DNA of 64,000 nt, from positions 46,396 through 110,395 of the forward strand of contig NZ_JABAID010000004.1 of the NCBI RefSeq assembly GCF_012641335.1. Reading direction: 5' to 3'. A program made the translations under genes and the position numbers. Shown one piece after another: positions 1 to 8,647 of the stretch. How positions within the stretch are numbered: the first letter of the stretch is position 1; each line of letters begins with the position of its first letter. Source of the stretch: Novosphingobium sp. ERN07 (GTDB lineage: Bacteria; Pseudomonadota; Alphaproteobacteria; Sphingomonadales; Sphingomonadaceae). The notes beneath the pieces are model-generated. The model worked only from the letters and a program-made list of their open reading frames with translations. It was not told where the DNA came from and ran no database searches.

Positions 1-260
1 GCTGCAATCACGCCCCGCGCACGCTGTTCCTCGTCAAGCTGCAGCAGCGCATTCAGCGCGCCGCGCTCCTTGTAAGCCGCAGTGAACTGCAGATTTTCGA
101 ACTTGAGCCAGATTTCGGCTCCGGTAATCGCACTCAATGTCTTGCTATAGAGCGTCGGCGTGCGCACGACCTGCCCGGCAATCCGTTTCGCCGCCGCACG
201 AACATCGGCGAGAGTCAGCAGGGCGTCCTGCGTTTCGGTCTTGAGCGCTGTGTTTTCCAT
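1..260 (-). CDS. Threonine ammonia-lyase (threonine dehydratase), N-terminal part, cut by window edge
   Basis: The first 86 codons of a gene that runs off the left edge. The translation begins MENTALKTETQDALLTLADV and contains KFENLQFTAAYKERGAL. The lysine of AAYKERGA matches the residue that forms the Schiff base with pyridoxal phosphate in the fold-type II threonine/serine dehydratase family, which deaminates L-threonine to 2-oxobutanoate. The start is the ATG whose complement is at 258-260; the ribosome binding site before it is weak. Whether this is the biosynthetic (IlvA) or catabolic (TdcB-like) form depends on the C-terminal regulatory domain, which lies outside the window. Confidence 0.85.
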   Translation of the reverse strand, partial: MENTALKTETQDALLTLADVRAAAKRIAGQVVRTPTLYSKTLSAITGAEIWLKFENLQFTAAYKERGALNALLQLDEEQRARGVIA

Positions 261-310
261 CGCCAGCGCCCTAACGGAAAGCGGCCTTCAAGAAAACCTC
301 CGACTGCCGG

Positions 311-688
311 TCAGTTGGCGCTGCCACGCTCCAACAGGCGACGGAACACCGCCACCGGCACTAGCGCGGCCATGATCGCCACCGTATCGGCTATCCAATC
401 GCGCCAGTCCGAATCGCGATAGAGCGACGGGATCGCTTGAATCACTTCGATCCCCGCCCCCACCAGCGAAAGCCACAGTACCGCGCGCAGCAGCGGCAAT
501 CGCGGCCAACCAACCCCTGCCAGCGTCGTCAGCGTGAAGAAGGCCAGCATGTGCTGCACCTTGTCGCCCAGATCAGGCCCCGGCAGTTGCGGCGGCTTGG
601 GCAGCACCGCCATGATCAATGCAAAGATCAGCGCAGGCCAGAACAAAAGCCGCGCGGTGCGGGAAAGCAGATGGAGCAATCTTTGCAT
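311..688 (-). CDS. VanZ-like membrane protein
   Basis: A 125-residue protein with about four hydrophobic segments (residues roughly 12-30, 48-62, 66-86 and 95-115), the acidic-polar loop GPDLGDKVQHMLAFF and the later YRDSDWRDWIADTVA stretch. This D-K-x-x-H-x-x-A-F arrangement followed by a D-x-x-D-x-x-A-D-x-x-G/A pattern is typical of the VanZ-like family. Its members are small integral membrane proteins; VanZ gives teicoplanin resistance in enterococci, but the role of the widespread homologues is unknown. The gene is on the same strand as the threonine ammonia-lyase gene, 50 bases upstream of it, and divergent from the dehydrogenase gene that follows. Confidence 0.75.
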   Translation of the reverse strand: MQRLLHLLSRTARLLFWPALIFALIMAVLPKPPQLPGPDLGDKVQHMLAFFTLTTLAGVGWPRLPLLRAVLWLSLVGAGIEVIQAIPSLYRDSDWRDWIADTVAIMAALVPVAVFRRLLERGSAN

Positions 689-773
689 GGCAGGCGCTTA
701 TGGTGCGCCGCAGCACCGCACGCAAGGTGCCACAGGGCTGGCACAACGCCCGAAACTGGATATGAAGCACAGC

Positions 774-1691
774 ATGACCGATGAAACCGCAAGCACCTCG
801 CCCAGCAACGTCTCTTTTCTTGGCCTTGGCACGATGGGTGGCGCGATGGCCCGCCACCTTGGCAAAGCCGGGCACAACCTGACCATCTATAACCGCACAC
901 CTGCGCGCGCCGAAGCATGGCAGGCGGCCCACCCCGGCCTCGCCGCCCGCATTGCCAGCAGCCCGGCAGAAGCTGCCGATGGCGCAGACGTGGTAATCAC
1001 CTGCGTCGGCAATGACGATGATCTGGCCGATGTCGTGCTCAGCCCGAACGGCGCGTTTTCCACGCTAAAACGCGGCGCGCTCTATATCGATCACACGACC
1101 GTTTCGGCGCGTATCGCCCGCCAGATCGCGGTCGAAGGACGCGACAAGGAACTGCTTTGCGTAGATGCGCCGGTCACCGGCGGCCAGTCAGGCGCGGAAG
1201 CCGGAACGCTGGCCATCATGTGCGGGGGCAGTGCCAAGGCGGTGGACGCCGCTCGGCCCATCCTTGCTGCCTATGCCAAGCGCGTTGTCCATGTCGGAAA
1301 ATCCGGCGCGGGACAGACGGCAAAGATGGCCAATCAGATGTGCATCGCAGGCGCGCTTGCTGGCCTGTCTGAAGCGATCCGTTTCGCGCAAATCGCCCAC
1401 CTCGATCTGGATAAGGTATTCGAGGCGATTTCAGGCGGCGCCGCGCAATCCTGGCAGATGGACAACCGTTTTCACACGATGGCCAAAGCCGAATTTGACT
1501 TCGGCTTTGCCGTCGACTGGATGCGGAAGGATCTGGGCCTTGCAATAGACGAAGCCCGCAACCTTGGCGCAAGCGTGCCGGTCACCGCGCTGGTCGATCA
1601 GTTCTATGTCGATGTGCAGGCGATGGGCTATGGCCGCGAGGACACGAGCGCGCTGATCCGCCGACTGCCGCACCGGAAGAGCAAGGCGTGA
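774..1691 (+). CDS. NAD(P)-dependent oxidoreductase, 3-hydroxyisobutyrate dehydrogenase family
   Basis: A 305-residue beta-hydroxyacid dehydrogenase. The Rossmann motif GLGTMG is at residues 17-22, followed by the family's substrate-binding signature DAPVTGGQSGAEAGTLAIM and the catalytic lysine context GQTAKMANQ about 50 residues later. The family oxidises 3-hydroxyisobutyrate, tartronate semialdehyde or related beta-hydroxyacids with NAD(P); the substrate here cannot be read from the sequence. The reading frame stays open to 534, but that would run through the divergent VanZ-like gene, and the Rossmann fold begins near the ATG at 774, which has GAAG about 7 bases upstream. ATG 762 is an alternative start. 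Confidence 0.82.
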   Translation: MTDETASTSPSNVSFLGLGTMGGAMARHLGKAGHNLTIYNRTPARAEAWQAAHPGLAARIASSPAEAADGADVVITCVGNDDDLADVVLSPNGAFSTLKRGALYIDHTTVSARIARQIAVEGRDKELLCVDAPVTGGQSGAEAGTLAIMCGGSAKAVDAARPILAAYAKRVVHVGKSGAGQTAKMANQMCIAGALAGLSEAIRFAQIAHLDLDKVFEAISGGAAQSWQMDNRFHTMAKAEFDFGFAVDWMRKDLGLAIDEARNLGASVPVTALVDQFYVDVQAMGYGREDTSALIRRLPHRKSKA

Positions 1692-1734
1692 CGATGATGG
1701 GAGTTTATCCCGCACGGCAAAGCACCTGCGTTTC

Positions 1735-1825
1735 CGTCATCCTGAACTTGTTTCAGGATCCATCTCGCCAATCAGCCCAAGGGTCTCGATGGAGAAATGG
1801 ACCCCGGATCAAGTCCGGGGTGACG
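1735..1825. repeat. Dispersed palindromic repeat (double hairpin)
   Basis: Two perfect hairpins lie back to back, ATCCTGAA-cttgt-TTCAGGAT at 1739-1759 and CCCCGGA-tcaag-TCCGGGG at 1802-1820, framed by terminal CGTCA (1735-1739) and TGACG (1821-1825). It resembles palindromic elements I know to be scattered between genes of sphingomonads and other alphaproteobacteria. It lies between the dehydrogenase stop and the start of the amidohydrolase. It is open in the amidohydrolase frame, so an automatic start call could wrongly include it in the protein. Confidence 0.75.
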
Positions 1826-1834
1826 AAATTTGCA

Positions 1835-3553
1835 ATGCCGAATGCAAACGGGATAACCACCAAGGCGCTTGGCATCAGCTTGGCAGCACTGCTGCTCACA
1901 ACTTCCACCGCAGCCCTTGCCGATACGCTGGTCGACAACGTTTCGGGCCGCACGATTGGCACGAACGGTCAGGTCGAACAGTTCACCGGCCTGCTGTTCG
2001 ACGATGCGGGCATGATCAAACGGCTAATCCGCGCGGGCGACAAGAAGCCCAAACCACGAAAGGAATATCAGTATCATATCGACGGCAAGGGCCGCGTGAT
2101 GCTGCCCGGCATGATCGATGCGCACGCACACGTCATGGGCATGGGCTTTGCCGCGCTCAGCCTCGATCTGTCCGAAACCACCTCGTTCGCGCAGGCGCTG
2201 AACCTGATCGGCAAATTTGCCGCCGAACACCCGGATCGTCCGTGGATCATCGGGCGGGGATGGAATCAGGAAAAATGGAAACTCGGCCGCTTTCCCACCG
2301 CCGCTGAACTCGATGCCGTAACCGGTGGCCGTCCTGTCTGGCTCGAACGGGTCGATGGCCATGCTGGATGGGCCAACAGCGCCGCCCTCAAGGCCGCAGG
2401 CGTTACTGCCACAACAAAAGCCCCGAACGGCGGCAACATCGAGCGTGCCCCTGATGGCACTCCGCTCGGCGTGCTGGTCGATTCCGCGATGGAACTCGTC
2501 GCCGCAAAAGTGCCGCCACCACGCGCCGAAGACCGCGACGTTGCCTTCGCCACCGCGCAGCAGATGCTGTTCAAACGCGGCGTCACTGCTGTGACTGATA
2601 TGGGCACATCCATCGAGGATTGGCAGACCTATCGCCGCGCGGGCGATGCCAACCGGCTCTATGTGCGCGTGATGGCCTATGCAGCGGGCACCGAACAAAT
2701 GACGCTGATCGGCGGCCCCGGCCCCTCGCCCTGGCTCTACCAGGACCGGCTGCGGCTGAACGGGGTGAAGCTCTATCTCGATGGTGCGCTGGGATCACGC
2801 GGGGCATGGCTCAAGGCACCTTATGCCGATGCCCCCGGCACAAAGGGCTTGCCGCAACTAAACCAGACCCAGCTTGGCAACCTGATGAGCCGCGCCGCAA
2901 TGGACGGTTTCCAGATCGCCGTTCACGCCATCGGTGATGAAGCCAACGCCACAGTGATCGGTGCGATCAACGACCTGTCAGACACCTACAAGGGTGACCG
3001 GCGCTGGCGCATTGAACATGCCCAGATCGTCGATCCAAAGGATTTTGCAAAGTTCGCGAAGAGCGGGGCCGTCGCCTCGATGCAGCCGGTCCACCAGACT
3101 TCGGATCGCTTGATGGCTGAAGCAAGGCTTGGGCCGGATCGCCTTGCCGGGGCCTATGCGTGGAAATCACTCAAGACCGCAGGCGTGCGCCTCGCCTTCG
3201 GCTCGGACGCGCCGGTTGAACTGGCTGATCCTTGGGCCGGCCTTGCCGCCGCGATCAGCCGCGAAGGACCAGACGGCCAGCCTGCTGGCGGTTGGCAACC
3301 GCAGGAACGGCTCGCCCCGGCAGAAGCACTTTCGGCCTATACCGCCGACGCCGCATGGGCCGGGTTCGCGGAAAGCAAATTCGGTCGCCTCGCCCCCGGA
3401 TTGCGCGCCGATTTCGTGCTGGTCGATGTCGATCCGCTCACCGCCAGCGCGGCACAGGTCCGCGCCGCGAAAGTCAGCGAAACGTGGATCGGTGGCGGCC
3501 GTGTCTGGTCGGCGGAAGAAGGAACCGCCGCCACCAAACCCGTGACGAATTAA
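1835..3553 (+). CDS. Secreted metal-dependent amidohydrolase (amidohydrolase 3 / YtcJ-like)
   Basis: A 572-residue protein beginning MPNANGITTKALGISLAALL and ending its signal peptide at AALA-D, so it is probably exported to the periplasm. The metal-binding HxH motif lies in MIDAHAHVMG at about residues 97-99. Later family features are AVHAIGDEAN (metal histidine), RIEHAQIV and FGSDAPVE (catalytic aspartate). Members hydrolyse amide or ester bonds in cyclic or acylated substrates, with few characterised. The frame is open upstream to 1688, but that extension only translates the palindromic repeat; the ATG at 1835 directly precedes a good signal peptide. Its stop overlaps the convergent tatC stop. 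Confidence 0.85.
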   Translation: MPNANGITTKALGISLAALLLTTSTAALADTLVDNVSGRTIGTNGQVEQFTGLLFDDAGMIKRLIRAGDKKPKPRKEYQYHIDGKGRVMLPGMIDAHAHVMGMGFAALSLDLSETTSFAQALNLIGKFAAEHPDRPWIIGRGWNQEKWKLGRFPTAAELDAVTGGRPVWLERVDGHAGWANSAALKAAGVTATTKAPNGGNIERAPDGTPLGVLVDSAMELVAAKVPPPRAEDRDVAFATAQQMLFKRGVTAVTDMGTSIEDWQTYRRAGDANRLYVRVMAYAAGTEQMTLIGGPGPSPWLYQDRLRLNGVKLYLDGALGSRGAWLKAPYADAPGTKGLPQLNQTQLGNLMSRAAMDGFQIAVHAIGDEANATVIGAINDLSDTYKGDRRWRIEHAQIVDPKDFAKFAKSGAVASMQPVHQTSDRLMAEARLGPDRLAGAYAWKSLKTAGVRLAFGSDAPVELADPWAGLAAAISREGPDGQPAGGWQPQERLAPAEALSAYTADAAWAGFAESKFGRLAPGLRADFVLVDVDPLTASAAQVRAAKVSETWIGGGRVWSAEEGTAATKPVTN

Positions 3554-4371
3554 GGCAGGAGCGGCGGAGTTTGCCCGGCAGCCAGTTCCGCCGCCTTTTC
3601 CGCTTCTTCCTCGGCACGCCGCTTGGCGTCGGCCTTTTCGGTGAAGCGCATCAGGATCAGCGTGCCTTCGAACAGGAACAGCAGCGGTATTGCCAGCATA
3701 AGCTGCGAAACCACGTCTGGCGGCGTCGCCACGGTCGCCACTGCAAAAATAATGACGATCACATACCGCCGCGCCGTGACCAGTTGCGCACGGCTGACGA
3801 TGCCTGCGCGGTTCAGCAACATCAGAAGTACCGGCAGCAGAAAGCTGATGCCGAACGCAAGAATGAACTGCATGACAAGGCTGAGGTAATCACCCGTGCC
3901 CGGCAGCGCTTCCAGTTGCAGCCCACCCTTGTTGCCTTCAAAGCCGAGAAACCACTTGAACGCGGTTGGCATGACGATGAAGTAGGCAAGGCTTGCCCCC
4001 ATCGTGAACAGGATCGGCGTGGCGAACAGGAACGGCAGAAACGCCCGCTTTTCCTTCGCGTACAGACCCGGCGCGACGAAAGCCCAAAGCTGGTTCGCGA
4101 TCACAGGAAAGCTGACGAGAAATGCCGCAAACATCGACACTTTCAGCTCCACAAAGAACGCTTCGTAAAGCTTGGTGTAGATCAGCTTGCCCTGTCCCGG
4201 CGGAAAGGCATGGACCAGCGGCTGCGCAAGGATCGCAAAGATATCGTCGGCAAAATAGAAGCTGACCGCGAAGGCCACTGCCAGCGCATAGACGCAGCGC
4301 AGCAAGCGCGTGCGCAGTTCCAGCAGGTGATCGAGCAGCGGGGCCTGCGTCTCGTCAATATCCCGGATCAT
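3550..4371 (-). CDS. tatC: Sec-independent protein translocase TatC
   Basis: A 273-residue polytopic inner-membrane protein with six predicted membrane helices. It opens with the conserved cytoplasmic stretch DETQAPLLDHLLELRTRLLR and carries the family's FVAPGLYAKEKRAFLPF block. TatC forms the receptor for twin-arginine signal peptides and, with TatA and TatB, moves folded proteins across the inner membrane. The C-terminal tail, rich in Lys, Glu and Ala, is cytoplasmic. The start overlaps the tatB stop by four bases (ATGA), so translation is probably coupled. Confidence 0.97.
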   Translation of the reverse strand: MIRDIDETQAPLLDHLLELRTRLLRCVYALAVAFAVSFYFADDIFAILAQPLVHAFPPGQGKLIYTKLYEAFFVELKVSMFAAFLVSFPVIANQLWAFVAPGLYAKEKRAFLPFLFATPILFTMGASLAYFIVMPTAFKWFLGFEGNKGGLQLEALPGTGDYLSLVMQFILAFGISFLLPVLLMLLNRAGIVSRAQLVTARRYVIVIIFAVATVATPPDVVSQLMLAIPLLFLFEGTLILMRFTEKADAKRRAEEEAEKAAELAAGQTPPLLP

Positions 4372-4772
4372 GGCTTCGAAGCCTCCGGCTTTGTCGCCTG
4401 TTCAGGCGGCATCGGGCCGATCATCACCGGATCGGACGCCGCATTTGGGACATCCGAAGGTAGCGGCGTGGGGAACGGATCGTTCTGATCGACCGCCGCA
4501 TCGGGCGTTTGCCCTTCAGCAGCGGCAGCTTCTTGCGCTGCCGTTTCGCGCATGATCCGCTCGTTCTGCTCTTTCCACTTCTTCTCCATCTCCTCCATTT
4601 CCGCTTCGCGGATCATCGTTTCGATGCCTGAACGGAAGTGGTTGGAAACGCGGCGCATTTTCGCCACCCAACGGCCTGCAGTGCGCAGGGCGAGCGGCAA
4701 GTCCTTCGGGCCGATCACCACGATCGCCACGATGACCAGCACCAGAAGTTCGGACGCGCCGATATCGAACAC
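4368..4772 (-). CDS. tatB: Sec-independent protein translocase TatB
   Basis: A 134-residue protein with one N-terminal membrane helix (MFDIGASELLVLVIVAIVVI) and the TatB-type GPKDLPLALRTAGRWVAKMR amphipathic helix after the GP hinge. A charged, alanine/proline-rich cytoplasmic tail follows. The glutamate at residue 8 is the polar membrane residue conserved in TatB. It lies between tatA and tatC in one operon and overlaps tatC. Confidence 0.95.
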   Translation of the reverse strand: MFDIGASELLVLVIVAIVVIGPKDLPLALRTAGRWVAKMRRVSNHFRSGIETMIREAEMEEMEKKWKEQNERIMRETAAQEAAAAEGQTPDAAVDQNDPFPTPLPSDVPNAASDPVMIGPMPPEQATKPEASKP

Positions 4773-4798
4773 GGCTATAGCGCCTTTATATCAGCAGC

Positions 4799-5038
4799 TT
4801 ACTGGGCCTGATCGGTCGACGTCGGAGCAGGCGCGGGCGCTGCGGGTGGCGGCGTCTGCTGCTGGATCTGTGCAGGCGGCGGGGTAACGGGCTTGTTGTC
4901 CTCGTCGGTCATACCCTGCTTGAAGCTTTTGATACCCTTGCCGAAATCGCCCATCATCTCGGAAATGCGGCCACGGCCAAACAGGACCAGCACGACCAGC
5001 GCCAGCACGATCAGGTGCGGAAGGGAAAGACCACCCAT
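4799..5038 (-). CDS. tatA: Sec-independent protein translocase TatA
   Basis: A 79-residue protein beginning [20 protein letters not shown], followed by the [20 protein letters not shown] hinge and amphipathic helix and a short Pro/Gln-rich tail. The conserved FGRGRI and FGKGIKSFK blocks mark TatA, the pore-forming subunit of the twin-arginine translocase. It is first of the three tat genes, 52 bases downstream of scpB. Confidence 0.96.
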   Translation of the reverse strand: MGGLSLPHLIVLALVVLVLFGRGRISEMMGDFGKGIKSFKQGMTDEDNKPVTPPPAQIQQQTPPPAAPAPAPTSTDQAQ

Positions 5039-5090
5039 GTCACTAACTCCTTTGCGCCCCTAGATAGGGACGGCGCGCCCCACTTGCCAG

Positions 5091-5699
5091 CTATTCCGCA
5101 CTTTCTTCGTCACGCGGAACAGCGTCTCCCGTGTCCCCATCATCACCCCCCGTCAAGACGGCAAACGCCTCGTCCACGGGATCAAGCAGCCCGGCTGCCC
5201 GCAGTTCGTCGATTCCCGGCAGATCGCGGCGTGATTGTAGCCCGAAATGCGTGAGAAATTCGGGAGTTGTCGCATAAATCGTCGGCCGCCCCGGAACTTC
5301 GCGCCGCCCGGCAATACGTATCCAGCCCGCCTCCAGCAGCACGTCCAGAGTGCCCTTCGCGGTCTGCACACCGCGAATCGCCTCAATCTCTGCGCGGCTG
5401 ACAGGCTCGTGATAGGCGACGATGGCGAGCGCTTCGGTGGCCGCGCGCGAGAGGCGTCTTGGCTCTTCCTTTTCGCGGCGGAGCAGATGGGCCAGATCAG
5501 GGGCGGTCTGGAAGTGCCAGCGCCCCCCTCGCTCCACCAGATGTACGCCTCGGTGCGCGTAGGTGCATTTCAGTGCACTTAAGGATGAACGCACATCCGC
5601 GCCTTCAAGATGCGCAGAAATCTCTTGTTCCGTAAGGGGTTGCTGGGCCGCAAACAGCGTGGCCTCAACTGCGCGTTCAAGGTCGTCAGGCCGCGTCAT
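5091..5699 (-). CDS. scpB: SMC-Scp complex subunit ScpB
   Basis: A 202-residue winged-helix protein. The segment ATEALAIVAYHEPVSRAEIE and the following RGVQTAKGTLDVLLEAGWI are the ScpB family hallmark. ScpB binds the kleisin ScpA and the SMC ATPase to form the condensin-like complex that organises and separates chromosomes. Its start overlaps the scpA stop (ATGA), so the partners are probably made in a coupled way. Confidence 0.95.
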   Translation of the reverse strand: MTRPDDLERAVEATLFAAQQPLTEQEISAHLEGADVRSSLSALKCTYAHRGVHLVERGGRWHFQTAPDLAHLLRREKEEPRRLSRAATEALAIVAYHEPVSRAEIEAIRGVQTAKGTLDVLLEAGWIRIAGRREVPGRPTIYATTPEFLTHFGLQSRRDLPGIDELRAAGLLDPVDEAFAVLTGGDDGDTGDAVPRDEESAE

Positions 5700-6493
5700 G
5701 TGCGCGCAGCCCGCAACATCAACGGCCCGAATGCCTGATCCTGCGCGATATCCGCCCTGCCCTGCTTCGCCAGTTCTAGCGCCGCGAGAAAGCTCGACGC
5801 GAGCGCAGATTTGCGCAGTTGGGGATCACCATCCAGCGGCAGGAACGCCCGCAGATCGGTCCATTCAACAGCGACACCCAACATCTTCGCAACACGCGCC
5901 AGCGCCGCATCCAATGTCATCACCGCACGTTCGCGCACCATGTGGACCACCGGCTGATTCCGCTGCTTGATCGCACCATAGGCCTGGATCAGAGAGAAAA
6001 TATCGCACTTCCACAAGGCCTTGCGATCAACGCGCAACCCCTCTGGCGCGCCTCGCATGAACACTTCACGCCCAACCCGATCCCGCGCCATCAGCCGCGC
6101 CCCGGCCTCGCGCATCGCGCCCAACCTTTGCAGCCGCAATTGCAGTTTTAGTGCCAGTTCTTCAGGGCTTGGCTGCACTTCAGGATCGCGTGGGAGCAAC
6201 AACAGCGATTTGAGATAGGCAAGCCACGCCGCCATCACGAGGTAATCGGCGGCCAGTTCCAGCTTCAGCGCCTTGGCACGCTCAATATAGTCGAGATACT
6301 GGCCAACCAGTTCAAGTATCGAGATTTTCCGAAGGTCTACCTTCTGCCGCCGGGCCAGTTCCAGCAGCAGGTCGAGCGGGCCTTCCCAGCCGTCAAGTTC
6401 CAGATAGAGCGCCGCATCACCGCTTTGCGCAGATGCCACGCCGCCCCACTCGGCATCATCACCGAACAGCATGGGTTCGGTGAGATCGTCCAT
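5696..6493 (-). CDS. scpA: Segregation and condensation protein ScpA (kleisin)
   Basis: A 265-residue kleisin. The signature YLELDGWEGPLDLLLELARR is near residues 29-48 and is followed by QKVDLRKISILELVGQYLDY and DYLVMAAWLAYLKSLLLLP, which form the SMC-contacting region; the C-terminal part is a winged-helix domain. It works with ScpB and SMC in chromosome condensation. Its start overlaps the nagZ stop (TGATG). Confidence 0.95.
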   Translation of the reverse strand: MDDLTEPMLFGDDAEWGGVASAQSGDAALYLELDGWEGPLDLLLELARRQKVDLRKISILELVGQYLDYIERAKALKLELAADYLVMAAWLAYLKSLLLLPRDPEVQPSPEELALKLQLRLQRLGAMREAGARLMARDRVGREVFMRGAPEGLRVDRKALWKCDIFSLIQAYGAIKQRNQPVVHMVRERAVMTLDAALARVAKMLGVAVEWTDLRAFLPLDGDPQLRKSALASSFLAALELAKQGRADIAQDQAFGPLMLRAART

Positions 6494-7509
6494 CAGGCAA
6501 GTTTCAGCAAGCTGTCACGCGTGGCGAGGAGCGTGCGCTGTTCGGCAAGATCGGCGGGGCCATCGAAAGCGGCAGTAGGGGCAAGGGCACGGTCAAGCCG
6601 CTGCGCGGTCTTTGCGCTCATGGGGCCAAGCGCCTTGGCGATGCCCACCATGTCGTCCATTTTCGCCCAGCAATTCAGCGCGATATCACAACCCGCCGCC
6701 TGCGCGCGCGCCGCGCGATCAGGCACCGCACCGCCCAGCGCCTGCATATCGAGATCGTCAGTCAGCAGCAGGCCATCGAAACCAATGGCCTTGCGAATGA
6801 TCTCTTCGATCACGAAAGGAGAAAGCGTGGCAGGATTTTCCGCATCCCACGCAGTAAAGCGCAAATGCCCGGTCATGCCGATGGTGGCGTCCTTCAGTGT
6901 GCGGAACGGCGCAAGATCCTGCTCCAGTTCCTCTGCCGAGGCGGTGACCAGCGGAGTTTCCTTGTGGCTATCGACCAGCGAGCGGCCATGCCCCGGCATG
7001 TGCTTGACAACGCCGGCAATTCCGGCGCGCGCAAGGCCGTCGATCGTGGCCCGGCCCAGCGCGGCCACGCGCATCGGTTCGGTGCCCAAAGCGCGGTCCC
7101 CGATCACGTCATGCGCGCCGGGTTGGCGCACATCGAGAAGTGGCAGGCAATCAACGCTGATACCGGCTTCGGCAAGATCCAGCCCAAGCGCATGGGCATT
7201 GGCGCGCGCGGCCTCTATCGCGCTGGCGGGCGCGATCTCGTAAAGCCGGTCGAACGCTTCACCCGCTGGGTAGGGCAACCAGACCGGCGGCTTCATCCGC
7301 GCGACACGGCCGCCTTCCTGATCGATACAGATGAAAGTGCGATCCCGCCCATGAAGGCTGCGCAGATCATCGGTCAGCGCACGAACCTGTTCACGGGTTT
7401 CGACATTGCGACCGAACAGGATGTATCCAGCAGGATTGCAATCGCGGAAAAACGCGCGTTCGTCGTCGGTCAGGACCGGGCCGGACAGGCCGAAGATGGC
7501 GGGCAGCAT
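6493..7509 (-). CDS. nagZ: Beta-N-acetylhexosaminidase NagZ
   Basis: A 338-residue cytoplasmic glycoside hydrolase of family 3. The NagZ motif KHMPGHGRSLVDSHKE (the catalytic loop His and Asp region) and LLTDDLDMQALGG (the nucleophile aspartate) are both present. NagZ removes GlcNAc from 1,6-anhydro-muropeptides during cell-wall recycling. It lies between the SPOR-domain gene and scpA; grouping with a peptidoglycan-binding protein and chromosome-segregation genes is common in this lineage. Length is normal for the family. Confidence 0.93.
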   Translation of the reverse strand: MLPAIFGLSGPVLTDDERAFFRDCNPAGYILFGRNVETREQVRALTDDLRSLHGRDRTFICIDQEGGRVARMKPPVWLPYPAGEAFDRLYEIAPASAIEAARANAHALGLDLAEAGISVDCLPLLDVRQPGAHDVIGDRALGTEPMRVAALGRATIDGLARAGIAGVVKHMPGHGRSLVDSHKETPLVTASAEELEQDLAPFRTLKDATIGMTGHLRFTAWDAENPATLSPFVIEEIIRKAIGFDGLLLTDDLDMQALGGAVPDRAARAQAAGCDIALNCWAKMDDMVGIAKALGPMSAKTAQRLDRALAPTAAFDGPADLAEQRTLLATRDSLLKLA

Positions 7510-7597
7510 GGGCCTTGGTTCGCGCAGCCGTGCGGGTTTTGCAAGGGCGGTTGCGGCGAAGTTGGGGGAAAAGGGGGCCTAGAACCTGCCTCTCCCT

Positions 7598-7698
7598 CAG
7601 CCTGCGGCTGGCACCTCCCCATTTGTGCTTCGCAAAAACGGGGAGGATTGTGACTGCATGCACCTCCCCATTTTTCCGCAGGACAAATGGGGAGGTGC
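7598..7698. repeat. Dispersed multi-hairpin repeat between nagZ and the SPOR gene
   Basis: Three inverted repeats in a row: CAGCC-tgc-GGCTG at 7598-7610; CCTCCCC at 7614-7620 pairing with GGGGAGG at 7640-7646; and a perfect 14-bp pair, 7660-7673 with 7685-7698 (GCACCTCCCCATTT). The first two are closely matched by the hairpins at 47655-47700, so this is a repeat family. It fills the 220-base gap and may also act as transcript-end structure. Confidence 0.65.
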
Positions 7699-7729
7699 GA
7701 GCGCCGTCAGACGCGGTCGGACGGGCTAA

Positions 7730-8617
7730 TTAGCGTTTTACCTGACACTTCAGGCCGCCGGCCTGCAGCTTGCGGCACAAGGCATCGGCGGCGGCGGCAT
7801 CACCCGCAACCGCCTGAAGGCGATAGACGGTGCCGATATCGGCCTTGCCTTCGATCACGCGGTGCGACAGGCCCTTGAGCGCTTCGTGATTGCCAACAAG
7901 CTTCTGCCAGCCGGCTTCGGCTGTGGCTTTTGACGAGAACGCGCCAACCTGAACACCGACGCCGCCCGTGGCGGGTGCAGCAGCAGGCGCTGCTGAAGCA
8001 GCGGCGCTTGGTTTGGCCGATGGCGATGCAGTGGGCGTGGGCGAGGCGGAATTGGCGAGGTTGGCCGAAGGCTTCTGCCCCTCGCTCACCTTGAAGCTGG
8101 AATCGCCGGTGCCAGCGAAAGTCTTGCCACCCGGATCGCTCGGCGCGACCTTGTAGGGTTCCTTGCTAGCTTCGATCAGGCTTCCATCGGCATTGTTTGC
8201 CACCGAATTGCGATTGCTGGCATACCAGATCCCGCCAATCAGCGCGGCGAGCGCGAGCAGACCTGCCAGCGCAAAGCCGATCAGACGGCCATTGCCGCTG
8301 TCTTCTTCTTCGCCATCAACATCGTCAGCGCTTTCCAGCCACGGCAGACGATCTTCATCGCCAAGGGCCAGACGTTGATCACCGACCTGTTCGCTGACAA
8401 CGTCTTCGGCCAACTGATCAACGTCGTTATTTGAAACGCCGACAGCGGCCCCGCCGCTGCCAAGCGCCCGACGTGCCGCTGCTTCGGGATCGCCCATGAC
8501 GTCACGCGCATCGTCCGCCAGTTCATCCAACTCCTCGGAGACATTGAACGGCTTCAGCCCTTCGGGCTGCAGCACTGTCTTCTTGTCCCAGTCGTTCTGG
8601 TCGTTATCGCCCTGCAT
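7730..8617 (-). CDS. SPOR domain-containing inner-membrane protein
   Basis: A 295-residue protein with an acidic cytoplasmic N-terminus, one membrane helix (LIGFALAGLLALAALIGGIW, about residues 118-137), a Pro/Ala/Ser-rich periplasmic linker and a C-terminal SPOR domain (GGVGVQVGAFSSKATAEAGW to the end). SPOR domains bind denuded peptidoglycan glycans, often at the division septum. The frame opens with a TTG at 8635, but the ATG at 8617 is preceded by AAGGA at ideal spacing and is preferred. It lies between argS and nagZ, all on the same strand. Confidence 0.88.
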   Translation of the reverse strand: MQGDNDQNDWDKKTVLQPEGLKPFNVSEELDELADDARDVMGDPEAAARRALGSGGAAVGVSNNDVDQLAEDVVSEQVGDQRLALGDEDRLPWLESADDVDGEEEDSGNGRLIGFALAGLLALAALIGGIWYASNRNSVANNADGSLIEASKEPYKVAPSDPGGKTFAGTGDSSFKVSEGQKPSANLANSASPTPTASPSAKPSAAASAAPAAAPATGGVGVQVGAFSSKATAEAGWQKLVGNHEALKGLSHRVIEGKADIGTVYRLQAVAGDAAAADALCRKLQAGGLKCQVKR

Positions 8618-8647
8618 GTCTTGTCCTTGCCCCAATATACGGTGACG

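Noticed and set aside
534..773. Upstream extension of the 3-hydroxyisobutyrate dehydrogenase-like gene
   Set aside because: It overlaps the divergent VanZ-like gene and shows no homology; the Rossmann motif is close to ATG 774.
3232..4488. A 418-codon plus-strand frame across the amidohydrolase end and tatC
   Set aside because: It is out of frame with the amidohydrolase and antisense to tatC/tatB, both clearly identified.
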